A stretch of DNA of 64,000 bases from Beta vulgaris subsp. vulgaris (lineage: Eukaryota > Streptophyta > Magnoliopsida > Caryophyllales > Amaranthaceae): assembly GCF_026745355.1 (NCBI RefSeq), contig NC_079207.1, forward strand, positions 12,584,338 through 12,648,337. The letters run 5' to 3'. The notes beneath the pieces were generated by a model that was not told the DNA's origin, did no database searches, and saw nothing but the letters and a program-made list of their open reading frames with translations. This document shows positions 10,244 to 22,108 of the stretch, piece after piece. Both the position numbers and the translations under genes were made by a program. Every line of letters begins with the position of its first letter. Position 1 is the first letter of the stretch.

Positions 10244-12895
10244 CTACTCGGAAACTTGAACGTCATTAAGTTTGAAGGCAGCTTGCTTGTCCAAAAACCA
10301 TACCAACTTCCCCTTATGTGGCTGTACCATCCTTGCTGGCAATACCGATGAATTGGGTCCCACAGCATCCGCATCAATTGCCAGGTGTACAGCCTCTGCT
10401 TTCTCACTGCCTGTCACTACTATGGCCACATTGGATGCTGAATTGATGACGGGCAATGTAAAAGTGATCCTCTCAGGTGGAGGCTCGGGAGAGTCAGTGA
10501 TGAAAGTAATCCATTCAGCTTTTACACCCAATGCAGAGTGATCAGGAAAGAGTGAAGCTATGTGTCCATCAGGGCCCATTCCAAGAAGGATGAGGTCGAA
10601 CTTGGGGCAATCAGTCGTGCCAGACGCGTTGATCAGCCGAGTTTTTACTAGCTGTCGGATTCCGAATTCATACTCACTTGCAGCGTCCTCTGCGGATAAG
10701 GAATCATTGATGGAGTGCACACGGCTAGAAAGCACTGGCAGCTGAATATTTGGAGAACAACAAATTATTAGTTAAGGAAAGATAATTTCAAAAGGATTTT
10801 GAAAAGTTTGTATTGTTTGCAAAAAGGATCATGTGTACTACTAACATCAACAAAAGAACAGTAATGATAACAGCTCCAAGTTTTTGACATATGATTAACA
10901 ATGTTCATATAATATTTACTCAAACCTAACCACTGGGTCAGTTTGAGTCACCATCATCAGTAACACAACCACTGTTCAATTTTCTTACCTAACATGTAGA
11001 CCCAAGAAAGGAATCAAGTGGCTTACAAGTAGCTGATGCAAGCATAGTACTTAATAATCCTCACATTAGGATGCCTCAATAATTCTTAGTTGTCATAGGA
11101 GCATTTGGCCAACCACCAGAGCAGTGGATAAATGTAACTGATACAAAACAGTAGCTAAACCACCAAAGGATTTCATTGTTAGTGATCTAAAAGCTAGTAG
11201 TGTATTGAGCCACCATTTCTTCTAAGATGCATCAGGAGGCTAGCCAGCAAAGTAACAGGGATGCAAAAAGACACTTCAAGATATGAATACAGGGAATGTT
11301 CGATGATACAGGTATTGTTTCACGGTTTGAAGTTGGGGGAGGCGGGCTAAATCGTAAGTCACCTGCATAAGAAAGCATATTTTCCCAAGCTACATGTCAG
11401 ACACTCTTTTCCTCTTTGTGTTTCACACAAGTGAACTGATTATACTTCCTCCATTATGGTTTAAAGAAAAAGAGGGACCCATGCGATGAGGAGGAAAATA
11501 GAGAGAAGTGAATACCAATTAAGGTAACGTGAAATTTATTTTTGAAACTGCCTAAAATGGTAAGTGTTCCATTTAATTTAGAACGGAGGAAGTATGCTAA
11601 TTTTAGGTGAATTTCTTGAAGTTTTGCAAATAATCCTTTGGGTGTTTGACCTGAAATTGGACATTGGATAGAGCATTTGCTTTCTTGGCTGTAGCTAAAT
11701 TAAGAAAGACAATGCCCACATGCACACAATAGGAAGAAGTTCCATACCTGAACAAATGGCTCTTAAAAAAACAAACTTGTCACCAAATTGCCAGCTAGAG
11801 AGGTTGTAATTGTAACACAAAATATACAGCAACATTTTCATCACTAGAAGTTAGATGGTGTTTATCATAAAAGGTGTTAAAATCTACATCTTAGTCATCA
11901 CTAAATTAAGAAGCCTCTAACCTTTCAGCAACAAGGAACTATAGAAATTAACTCCAAATGACATAAGAAACCATTCTCATCCTCTGTTACCCCACCTTTC
12001 TCCTTGTCTTAATCACATGCTATTTATTCCCTTGTTATCATAAATTTACTAAAATCATAGCATGTTAGGAGCTTGTTACTCATCATCATCTTACCTCTAG
12101 TTCCCGTATCATATCCTTTACAATTTGACATGAATATGGACACTTTGACACTTCATTTTAGGCGAAATTCTTGGAAAATTTTCATAGAATAACCGTGTCA
12201 AAGACTTGAACACATACCCATGTTCAAGCAAGTACCGAAGTCCGAGTAACATAGGTTAGGAGCATGCCATAACTGATAATTTGCACAAATACTACACATA
12301 AACAGAGAAATTTACAGCAAACTTTCCCAAATGAACAAATTCGTCGAGGAACTCTATGTTGCATAAGGTACGTAGAATGACTTAAACTGAAGAATTCATA
12401 ATACAAAGACAAGTACAACTTTCTTTTAAATAAAACCATACCAAAATGATATAGAAACTCTTAGAAGCAATAGAAGGAAAATACAAAAGTAATATAGAGA
12501 CCTTGTTTAAGAGTTCATCCTTGGCTAGCTTATAGTTGCTATAGGCATGGCTCTTCGCTACAACGTGCTCATCAACCCAAAATATATACCACTTAAACCA
12601 GTCAATAGTCTTGTCATAAGGAGTTCCAGCGAGTTTTCTGTATCACAACAAGCATTTAAGTTGAGACAAGAATCATATATCAAAAGACATTGATTAATGG
12701 TGAAAGAAGAGCAATAAAATACCCCAATAAGCCAAGGAAAGAACCACCAGATAAAGCAATGGTGAAAACTCCCCGCTCTTTTACTGATTTTTCTGATAAT
12801 TCAGAGATATATTCCACTAAGTCAGTGCTAAGATCATCTAAACTCTCATGAATCCTCAATTCGCCCCTACTCGTCTGAACTCGAGGAAACAACAT
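10244..12895 (-). CDS. 6-phosphogluconolactonase, cytosolic type
   Basis: Minus-strand coding exons 12895-12723, 12637-12502 and 10741-10244 join in phase to 807 nt (268 aa), the size I recall for Arabidopsis PGL1. The enzyme hydrolyses 6-phosphogluconolactone to 6-phosphogluconate in the oxidative pentose phosphate pathway. Seen motifs are FTIALSGGS (near residue 48, phosphate-binding loop), DEHVVAK (near 79-85), [19 protein letters not shown] (near 153-171, with the catalytic-type His 163) and [13 protein letters not shown]. The family motif DER reads DEH here. No transit peptide and no peroxisomal SKL-type end (it ends VQVSE), so a cytosolic location is inferred. The start MLFPRVQ at 12895 follows a 5' UTR intron; an alternative acceptor allows an in-frame start at 12955. 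Intron 2 is 1760 nt and hosts a MITE. Confidence 0.92.
11455..11592. mobile_element. Stowaway-like MITE in lactonase intron 2
   Basis: Termini CTTCCTCCATTATGG and GAACGGAGGAAG are inverted, with TA on both sides. It is 138 bp and non-coding. Confidence 0.8.
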
Positions 12896-12912
12896 ACTTT
12901 CCGTTTCACAGC

Positions 12913-13042
12913 AAATTTGATGCAGAAAATTCTGTTTAAACAACAAGATTTCCATCAACTTTTAAACAACAAACAAGAAATTTGATGCAGAAAATTCTGT
13001 TTAAACAAAAAGATTTCCATCAACTTTTAAACAACAAACAAG
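12913..13042. repeat. 65-bp tandem duplication at the lactonase 5' acceptor
   Basis: Two nearly identical 65-bp copies (12913-12977 and 12978-13042) each contain, on the minus strand, the pyrimidine-rich TTTAAACAG acceptor. The duplication therefore gives the 5' UTR intron two equivalent 3' splice sites 65 nt apart. Confidence 0.9.
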
Positions 13043-13658
13043 ATGACACCCACAACAAGAATCAAGTGATGCACCTAATTATTACATGAAAAGTGGGCAG
13101 AATTACATGAAAAACACTAACCTAACAAACAAAATTTCCTACACTTAAAACTTCTATCATCCTATTTTCTTCCATTGGAAAAATGCAACAGACGCATCAA
13201 ACCATAACAATACTCATTATTGGCTTTTTTCTTGAACAGTGCCACATTTAAAACAATAATTAGTCAACATTTCAGTATTTTAAAGAACCTAAAATAACAC
13301 ACCCGCAACATTTTATACAACATACATGCAACAAAGAAATCAAGAAACCAAGTCAAAGAATCAGCATCTCAACTCCATGAAAACAGAACAATGATTTATG
13401 ATTATGATCTTATACTAAAATTAATGGACCAATTGCACATAAAGCATATATATTCAGTTATCAAAACAGATTCCAATGTACACATGGCACAACACCCAGA
13501 TCATTTAACAAACCCAGAAACTTGTTAATCATCATAACTAACTACAAAACTCCAAGAACCCCATAAAATCAAGAAAATAACTAAAATGATAATAATAAAA
13601 ATAAAAATATGACCCTCATAAATTTTTTTTAGAGAGAGAAAGAGGGAGATATGCTTAC

Positions 13659-13765
13659 AATGAAGAAGTCACTAGTTAGAGAGAGAAAGAAAGAAGGGTG
13701 GCAATGGAAGGCAAACTAGACGAAGGTAGAAGATGGGTATCATGAGATAACAGTTAATTTATAAT
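13659..13765 (-). promoter_or_regulatory. Lactonase core promoter and non-coding first exon
   Basis: On the minus strand, CATTATAAATTAAC near 13753-13766 is a good TATA box. A CT-rich leader follows, ending at a strong donor ATT|GTAAGCAT (exon end 13659). This fits a non-coding first exon spliced to the exon holding the start codon at 12895. Confidence 0.6.
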
Positions 13766-14341
13766 GGGCGAGTTTCAAAATTCCATTTTTTTATATTTTT
13801 TTTACTGATCAAATTTTTATAAAATAAAAAAATAAAAAATAAAAAATAAAAAACAAAATTTTAACTAAGGAAAAAGAGAAGTTACCCTTGAAGTTGAATT
13901 ATAAAAATGGGTGCATAGAAACGTCTGTTCCTTCCTCTATTTAATCTGTCGCCATCTCCATTTTCTGTTTCTGAAGTTTTTTGGATAAACTTTTTTTTCC
14001 TTTTTTTACAGGAAGTTCTGGGATAAATACAGACAGATGGAAAACAGTTAAAAAAAAAAAAAAAAAGAAGTAGTAATAATATTAATATAATATAATAAGA
14101 TTTATTTATAATTGTTTAATTTTATGTATTCGTACTTCAGGAGTCAGACCCTTCTTTGTCTCTATCCTAAATTTCCTCCTATAATCTGAAAAGGATTTCA
14201 CAATTTTGTTTATACATTTTTAACATCAAAGATTCAGCACTTTATTAATGCTTATTATTGAGCTTAATACGATGACACGTTGATTAATTTATTTGTAATG
14301 GCATTGAACTTTAGCATGTCCTTCAAGTATTTTCAAGGATT
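13766..14341. other. AT-rich spacer upstream of the lactonase gene
   Basis: Homopolymer A and T runs and simple AT-rich sequence. No gene or defined element was seen. Confidence 0.5.
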
Positions 14342-14349
14342 ATATTTAG

Positions 14350-14753
14350 TCGGGTTTTGTTTTCCTAAGTATCCGATTCGGTTGATCCGATCCGATTTTT
14401 CGGATATTCGATCCATTTTTTTAGTTTTCGGATATTTCGGAATGGATATCTGAAAATTTTCAGACCGGATACGAATCTGCATTTTTCATTTTCGGGTATC
14501 CAAAAATAACCGACACATGGAAATTTTCGAATATTCGTTTTCAAGACTGGATATCCAATTATCCAATCCAAAACTTGTTTTATGAACTTTTCCTTTAAAA
14601 ATTTCAGTTTTTTTAGTTTTTAGAAATTCGATGACCCGTTCCGAAAATTTCGGGTATCCTATACAATTCGAAATTTTTCGGATAGGATTCGGAACACTTT
14701 TTCCCGATTCGAAATTCTCGGATCGGATCGGATATCCGAAATGAACATCCCTA
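14350..14753. mobile_element. Ac/Ds-like hAT element, CCGAT-rich
   Basis: Perfect 8-bp duplication ATATTTAG (14342-14349 and 14754-14761). The right end is AACATCCCTA; the left end is diverged (TCGGGTTTTG). The interior is full of GGATAT, CCGAT and CGGAT words. No transposase frame is seen. Confidence 0.75.
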
Positions 14754-14758
14754 ATATT

Positions 14759-15211
14759 TAGGGACGACAATTGGACAGGGCGGGTGCGGAAGATGGTACC
14801 TCCACACCCACACCAACATAAAATTCTCATCCCCATCCCCACCCCACCACTCGCATGGGTATCCGCACCTATGTTGTACCTACTTCATCTCCATCCCACT
14901 ACTCGCATGAGTATCTGCACCCGCTTCGTACCCACGTCATATCCACATATTTATATTTTGCAAGATAAAATTATTAATAATATAGGTATATAAATAAAAT
15001 TTTAATAATATATATGCAGGGCGAGCGAGCGTGGGGCGTGGCGGGTGGGGTTGGGGGTGGGGGTGGGGTGTGGCCCGCGAGGATGGTATATAACATAAAA
15101 TTCACAGCCGCTCCACCACCCATTGTGCCTACGATTTTGATCCCCATCTCCACCCCATTTGGGCGGGGATGAGGTGGGTCTCCTACTTGACCCACCCCAC
15201 TGCCATCCCTA
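14759..15211. mobile_element. Ac/Ds-like hAT element, GGTGGG/CCCAC-rich
   Basis: Left end TAGGGACGACAATTGG and right end CCACTGCCATCCCTA are inverted. Flanks CTAATATT and ATTATATT agree at 6 of 8 positions. The interior has CCCCACC and GGGTGGG words. Its left terminus overlaps the target duplication of the neighbour at 14350-14753. Confidence 0.7.
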
Positions 15212-15220
15212 ATTATATTA

Positions 15221-16222
15221 CTTCCTCCGTATTAAATAAGATGTTACACTTTCTTAAACGGTATGTCTCAAATAAGATGTTACGCTTTTTTTCTTTCTTT
15301 ATTTAGTAAGTTTTGAATTGTAAAATTACTTAAATGTCCTTATTTTATAAAATTAATTTTGATTACATACTCTAATCTAAAACAATTAAACTAGTAAACC
15401 TACTTAATCTTTTGTTCTTCATAACCCACGACCCACAACTCCCAACCCTTTTTCTGTTCGACCACCAGGCACCACGTAAAGCTATGACCAACGTCATTAC
15501 CACCATCTTGTTAGGTGGCTCTCCAAGAAATCTTCCATCACCATCAACCTTCGATCTCCTTGGTCTCCACAAAATTCTACCACCGCCACTCATCAGACAA
15601 AGATTTCGTCAATGGAGGAGAGAGAAGAAAGTCAGACCCATCATACGAAGCCGATGATAGGTAGGCGGTGGCTACGGAGGAAGAATCAAAGAAAGATGAG
15701 AGAGAATTGCAGGTGTGAGAATCGAAAAAAGAAGAAAGGAGAGAGACGAAGAAGAGCGTTCGACGATTGGATCTCCTCTATTGTGCTTGCTTGAGATTTC
15801 GGTGGTCGAAGAAGAACCCGACGATTGTTTCGAGCACCGAACTTCTTGCGGCCGAGTGACGAGTGTCGGGCTTTGAATGGCCGACAAAGGAGAAATATAG
15901 TTGACGAAGAACGATTGACGAAGAAGAAGCATGACCAACGAAGGAGTTTTCGTCTTCGTATGGTGATCTAAACAGCCGAGGTCAAGTGGGAGTGAGCCAA
16001 AGAGGGAGTTGTTGTGGTGGTGTTGGTTTTTTTGATGGTGGTGGTGTTGGATTTTTAAGGGTGATGGTGATAGACTGATAGTTTTCCAACTCCTTTGGCC
16101 CACTGTCTTTTTCATAATTAACTTAATCACACGTCCTCTCTCCTTGTTAATTTTTCACTAAGAAAATTTGTGTCAGAGTCTGCAATTCTCAAAGTGTAGC
16201 ATCTTATTTGATACGGAGGAAG
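15221..16222. mobile_element. 1-kb Stowaway-like element
   Basis: Left CTTCCTCCGTATTAAATAAG and right CTTATTTGATACGGAGGAAG are inverted copies, extended by matching ATGTTACACTTTC and CAAAGTGTAGCAT, with TA on both sides. At 1002 bp it is far longer than a typical Stowaway MITE. The interior (15390-16130) is moderately GC-rich with poor-quality open frames and no recognised domain. Confidence 0.75.
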
Positions 16223-16856
16223 TAGTAAACTTTAGTAAAAAGAATAATGATTAAGCGCTTTCTACCGATTTAAAACAACCATTTTATTCTCAAAGTTGCT
16301 ATGTTAATTTGGAGAAGCATTTTGGTTACCTTAAAGGATCAAGTCCAACGTATTTTAGGTGCTAAAATGATTACTAGTGTTTGGGGAGTATCTAAAATAA
16401 AATTTCAGGTGGTTGAAATGACTTAAATGATAAATTAAAATTTTGAACTTTTTTAAATTAGTTGATTTAAATTTCGGAAATTTTTTTTAGATTTTGATAA
16501 TTATTTTCACCAAAATAAGTTATCAACTAAAGCAACTAGTTTTGCCAAACAATTAAGTTAATCAGCTACATTATCAGTCCAACACCTTATCAATTTCAGC
16601 TTTATCTTATCAGTTTCAGTTAACTTAATAGTTTTAGTATATTTTTAGCTAGCTAGTATTGCCAAACATAATCGTTGTCTTGGTTGCAAATTTCAGGTGT
16701 TGTGATTTCAAATGGATATGAAGTACTTCAATTAAGAAAATAAACTTGGAAATACACGCAACGCCTACCAATGTATTAAAAAGATAGGGATGTTTGACAT
16801 ATTGACAAATAAGTTATGCTCGACAGTGACAAACTAACAATAAGTTTAGATTAGGT

Positions 16857-18018
16857 CAGTGGCAGAACTAATGAAGGGCTAAGGTGGGCCATGGATCCCC
16901 CTATGATTTTAGATATCTACTATATTTTGCAAAAATATACACTATATACATAGTAGCATAGTTGGTATTAATGGGATGTTTGTTTGGGGGGTTACAAGGG
17001 AAAGGGAATTAAGGAAGTTGATTCCCTTACTTATTTGTTTTGTCTATTCAAACCTTCCTTTTACCCCCGAACTCCTCTACATTGTTCACCATCCTCCCAA
17101 AGGGTCTAACTTACCTTTCTCACCTCTAACTCCATGGTCACAATTGACCTAATATTTACCACCAATCAAGCCACCACAACAACTACTCAAGCCACCACAA
17201 TCACCACACTAGTTCACGGACCACCACCCAGCTATCCCGCCACCACCACGACAACTAGCGAACAAGCGCCTCAGCAATGAACCTTACCCCACCACCACAA
17301 AACTATCACCGACCCCCACCCCGCCACATTCACGAAACCACCGCCACACCACCATAACAAAACCACAACAATCCACGAAATCACCACGTGCAACCACGAA
17401 ACAATCGCACCAACAACCAAACCCCTATCTTAGCCACCGAAACACCAACCTGTAACGGAAAAAACCCGACCTCAAAAAACAAAAGAAAATCAATAATAGC
17501 AACGGAATTACCTATACTTATCCTTGATTATGGCTTTGATGGTCAAATTCGGCCAAGAAAACTCTAGATTTAAAACCTCAAATACGAGCTTTTGTGGTGG
17601 TGGAGAAGGAAAAGAGAGAAGAGAAGAGGTGGGAAGGCCACGACAACAACAATTGGAAGGGGAGATGCAGCAACGGTGAGGGGCGACAACGAGGTGGTGG
17701 CGGAGGTTATTAGGAAAGGGAAGGAGAAGATATATGGTGGAGCAATGATGAGAGTAGAAAGAGATGTATTATAACCGAACAACTCTTTTAATCAAAGGGT
17801 TTGACATTCCATTCTCCTTGTTTATCTTTCTTAAACCTTTCCCTTTCCCCTTTATTTACCAAATACCCCCTAAATGTTATTTTAGATTTTGTGACTTCAT
17901 GTATAGGTTCCAAACTTCATTACTTGCATTTTTTTAGTTTGCTTTCATGGTTTTCATTGAAGTCCATATATAATATACGGATCCGGCGCCTAACAAAATA
18001 ATTCTGGTTCTGCCACTG
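16857..18018. mobile_element. hAT-like element with CAGTGGCAGAAC ends
   Basis: Inverted ends CAGTGGCAGAAC and GTTCTGCCACTG with flanks GATTAGGT and GATAAGGC (6 of 8 match). Its interior holds a second inverted-end element at about 16975-17871 (GGGATGTTTGTTTGG facing CCAAATACCCCCTA), a nested insertion. CCACCAC-type low complexity produces spurious open frames. Confidence 0.6.
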
Positions 18019-18037
18019 GATAAGGCATAATCAATTT

Positions 18038-19202
18038 ATCGGTTTTTACCATATACCACCGAAAAATTGGAAAATTCACCATATATCCCTAAGTTTTTAA
18101 AAATATGAACCAACTATCCTTTATCCTAACAGGCTTAAGTCGTTGTTTGCATTATTTACAAATTTTTCATTATTAACCTAATTAACCCTCCCTCTACCTA
18201 ACCCCCTAACCCTAATGCCCTAATTAATCTAACCCTCTAACTGTAATGCCCTTAACCCTAACTAATTAACCTTAATATATGAAACTCTATATCTTACCGC
18301 CAAAGCGACTTTTTTTTTTTTTGAAAAACGGACGCCACCACGATCCTTAAAGGACACAAACTTTGAGAAGCCCATCAGAACGAGTATCAACACGATAATA
18401 TTCTAGGCACGCTTCCCAAGACAATCTTAAATGGTCGATCTCACCGCCAAAATGACTTTTTTAAAAAATGGACTCTACTGATAGCCCTTAAAGGGGACAA
18501 ATTTCGAAAAGCCATCAAAATGAGTACCAATACGACATTATTTTGGGCACGCTTACCAAGACAATCTTAAACGACCGATCTCATTGCCAAAACAACTTTT
18601 TTTAAAAAAAGACCCCGTCGATGGCCCTTAAAGGGTACGAATTTTGAGAAGCCCATCAAAATGAGTACCAATACAACGGTATTCTGGCACGCTTCCCGAG
18701 ATGATCTTAAACGATCGATCTCACTGCCAAAACAACTTTGTTTTTGAAAAAACGAACGCCACTAACGACCCTTAAGTGTCACGAATTTGGAGAAGCCCAT
18801 CAAAACGAGTACTGACGATATTTTGGCATGCTTCCTGAGGTGATCTCAAACGATCGATTTACTGCCAAAATGACTTTTTTGAAAAACGGACGCCACCGAT
18901 GACCCTTGTAGGGCACAAATTTAGAGAAGCCCATTAAAACAAGTACTAATAGGAAAATAATTAGTCAATGTTGATAGTAGAGGAGAGAAATGGGGAGTTT
19001 TTAAAAAATAAATAAATTAGGGGTAATTAAGTTGATAGTGGTAAAGTCGTAAATGATGACAAACGACGAGTTAACGTTCGTTAGAAAAATGGCATATGGT
19101 GAACGTTTTCGGAAACTCATGAGTATATAGTGAATATTTGAAACACTGAGGGTATCTGGTGAATTTTTCAATTTGTCAAATGTATATGCTGATAAAAACC
19201 AT
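18038..19202. mobile_element. Long-TIR element, Mutator-like
   Basis: Diverged inverted ends of about 80 bp share GGTTTTTA, CATATAC and AATTCACCA blocks. The left arm runs into degenerate CCCTAA words (18188-18270) and the centre carries a 140-bp tandem array. No target duplication could be confirmed, so class membership rests on likeness to 23548-25278. Confidence 0.55.
18297..18960. repeat. Five-copy tandem array, unit about 140 bp
   Basis: Copies begin with a CNGCCAAA word at about 18297, 18444, 18584, 18724 and 18862, each followed by a T-run, CCTTAAAG, GAGAAGCCCATC and CACGCTTCC blocks. The whole array lies within the long-TIR element. Confidence 0.85.
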
Positions 19203-19440
19203 AAATTCATATAAGTTTAGCTAAGAAAAAATAAGTTGGAAACAACAAACTGCAAGTACTGACGTCGTCCACAACCAAATGAATACGAGTACAAGTGCAC
19301 AACCCATTTCATCATTCATAGTTTCATACATACTCAAGGCCGGCCCTGGGCCAAGGCAAGTAGAGCGCCTGCCCAGGGCCCATAAAGATGAAAATCTTTA
19401 AATAGTTTGTTTAGCGTATAGTTCCAAATTTATCTAGTTT

Positions 19441-19510
19441 GGGGAGATGGTAGCTTGTGTTTTAGGATGTGATGGTGTTAGAGGTTGCGGGTTCAATTTC
19501 AACTCATGAC
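19441..19510 (+). repeat. tRNA-like SINE fragment
   Basis: GATGGTAGCTTG resembles a Pol III A box, and GCGGGTTCAATTTC about 40 bases later a B box. No complete tRNA cloverleaf can be folded, so it is read as a SINE relic. Confidence 0.4.
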
Positions 19511-20192
19511 AATTCTTTGCTTTCTTAAATATTTTCCTTAGATTACTTTATTTTTAAATTTTTTTTTGCAAAAAGTTCAACTTGACTTTTGATTTCCCTT
19601 TCTATCACCAGTGTATGTATTACCTTCTAATTTAATTCTATATTTCAATATTCTGATTTTATTTGTCAAGTTATTGGTTTATCAGGTTCTTACGGACTAC
19701 TCTCTTTGTCCCAAAATAGTATGAACACTTTCCTTTTTCTTTGTTCAAATTCAGTTTAAACACTTATTTTTAGCACTATTCCACAATAAATTATGTTAGT
19801 TCTCTTAAACCCCTTTGGCTGCACTCTATCTTTAACAATAAAAAATGCAAAACTTTTTCTCTCTTTTTCAAGAAAAAAAAAACACCGCACCAACTCCTAT
19901 CACATTTTTTTTAATATAAATAACATTTTATAATTATATTACAACTTATCACCTTGAATTAAGTTTTCAATCAGTGTTAAAATCTTTCTGAGACAGAGAG
20001 ATTATTAGATATTAATCATATGAAATAAGATGAAGTTTTCTTTTTTGAAGAAACGGTGGTTAACGTGAGTTAATCAGTTCTCGATTAGTTGTTATCTATA
20101 AAAGTGCATATTTTATTAATCTCTTGTGCGCTATGGACCTTTTTATTCTATCTTACTCGAGCCCAATAATATCAAGGAACGACAGTCCTCAT

Positions 20193-21595
20193 TAGAGATG
20201 GCAGTGAGTAGGATCTGGACAGGGTCCTCTAGGATCCGGATCCGTTTTCAAGGCAAGGATCCAGATTCTATCGGGATCTATTGAGTAATAAGAATGAGGA
20301 CCAGTTCCAGATCCGTATGGATCCTGTAGATCCAGATCTAGATCCTAAAAGAATCCTTGCCTATTTTCTTCAAATTGTCCTAATTTTCACAATAATTAAA
20401 ATAAAGTCATCCAATATCAACCAAAATTACATTTAATTTCTAAAAAATAATCATTGCAGCTATTTACAACTATTCAATTTATCAAACTGTAGATTAATCA
20501 ACCCAATTTTCGAACTCAATTATCTAGTAGATTCGAACAAAAATAGGACATTAATTAGAATAATAATTTGAAATTCAAGCAAAAATTCGTTTTTACATGT
20601 AATAACTAATGATAATATAATATTAAATAATAATATTATTATAAAAACGGGTAAACAACTCTGAATTCGAGTAATAATTTAGGACCCGGTCCAAATCTGC
20701 TTTTTTCAAGTAGGATCCAAATGAAGGTTTTATTGTCTTCGATCAAGTGTAAGAATCTAAATATATTTGGACAAGTTTATAGAGATAATATAGGTGACCG
20801 TAACTTTTTGCTAGAAGCTAAATTACGGTTTGTTGGATTAATGAGATTGGTCTGACTACTAATAATATTGATTGGGTCCTATGAGGTCACACATTGTAAC
20901 AAAGGTTAGATAATTACCCAAATTCATTTTGGAAATGGTTTGATGGTCATGTGAATGATAGGACGGAGAAGAGTTGTAACTCTTGTTGTTAAATGATTTA
21001 TAATGGGTGGCTTTATATGCCTAATTAAGCCTCTTAATGTATGACATTATGTGGCCAATTAAACCTTATGAAACGACTATTGTAACAACTCTATATATTG
21101 ATATAGAGGTTACAAATGAATCATATCATCATCTTTTTGCTAAAAATTCTGATTTTTGGTTAAGCTTAGACTCCTCCTCTTCGTCCCTTTTTGGCCTAAC
21201 ACCATACAGAGTAAGGCGTGAAAATGTTTCTCTTTCCGTACTAGCATATGTGGTGAATTGGTGATCTAACCGTTGTTCGTGGACCAACACTAGAGGAACA
21301 ACGTTTGACGTTCTCATAAGATCTCACATGGAAATTAGTACTTTTGAGGATTCACGCATCAAAAGTATATAATGTTATATATTATTTGATTCATGTTAGT
21401 TTATGCAATTTGTTCTTGGTTTAGATGTTCGAGTATATGATACTATTTTTCCGCATTAAGCATCTAAAGTCCTACACCAAATCATACCCGGATCCATAGC
21501 GTCCAAAATTTGAGGATCCAAATTTATCAAAAATAAATCTAAATTCACAAATTCGGGTAAAATTCATCATCCACTGCCATCTCTAATCCTCACTT
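20193..21595. mobile_element. Ac/Ds-like hAT element, GGATCC-rich
   Basis: Inverted ends TAGAGATGGCAGTG and CACTGCCATCTCTA (the left one preceded by a further T). Flanks GTCCTCAT (20185-20192) and ATCCTCAC (21596-21603) match at 6 of 8. Near both ends GGATCC, GATCC and GGATC words recur. The 1.4-kb element has no transposase frame. Confidence 0.75.
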
Positions 21596-21950
21596 CTCCT
21601 TGTTCGTTATAGCCTCCAGCCCTCCACAGACCACAGACTATGCATAATGCATGCCATTCTGATCCACAAGGTAGTGATCTTAAATTATTCAGGTGTAATT
21701 TGTAGCATCTCTCTATGTCGTCATCTGTTGTACATATAGAGATGTATCATGTCAGGCCCATCATTTCTCCAGTTAAAAACCAACATCCACCATTAATCTA
21801 TTATCTATCATAAATTCATAAGAGGGGGGTGGTGCTGGTGCACAATTTTTACCAATACTAACTAGTTATTAGGCCCGAGCTATGTCCCGGGTAAGAAAAT
21901 TTTTCATTTATTAATATTGTACTTTGATATGATAACACTAAATAAAACAT

Positions 21951-22030
21951 GGTCTAGTGGTTAAAACTTTAGTACATGAACTTGAGGTCAAGGGATCAAA
22001 ACTTATACTATGCAATTTCTAATTTTTTAT
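21951..22030 (+). repeat. tRNA-like SINE fragment
   Basis: TGGTCTAGTGGTTA is a good A box, and GAGGTCAAGGGATCAAAAC a degenerate B box about 35 bases later. Probably a decayed tRNA-derived SINE. Confidence 0.4.
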
Positions 22031-22108
22031 TGTACATGGATTACATAAACTAAAACCCCCTAGGAAGAGCGCCACGTGGCACCGTTCCTCGTTTACGCAC
22101 ACCTTTTT

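Noticed and set aside
15672..16130. 152-codon minus-strand frame
   Set aside because: Ser/His-rich low complexity inside a 1-kb Stowaway-like element, no domain recognised and no splice context.
18188..18270. Chromosome end or true telomere array
   Set aside because: CCCTAA words are degenerate and embedded in a transposon arm.
18297..18960. CRISPR-like array
   Set aside because: Units of about 140 bp vary along their whole length with no short conserved repeat and unique spacers; the genome is a plant.
19338..19385. Regulatory palindrome CCCTGGGC...GCCCAGGG
   Set aside because: Resembles the end of a common plant repeat; no partner end or gene context was found.
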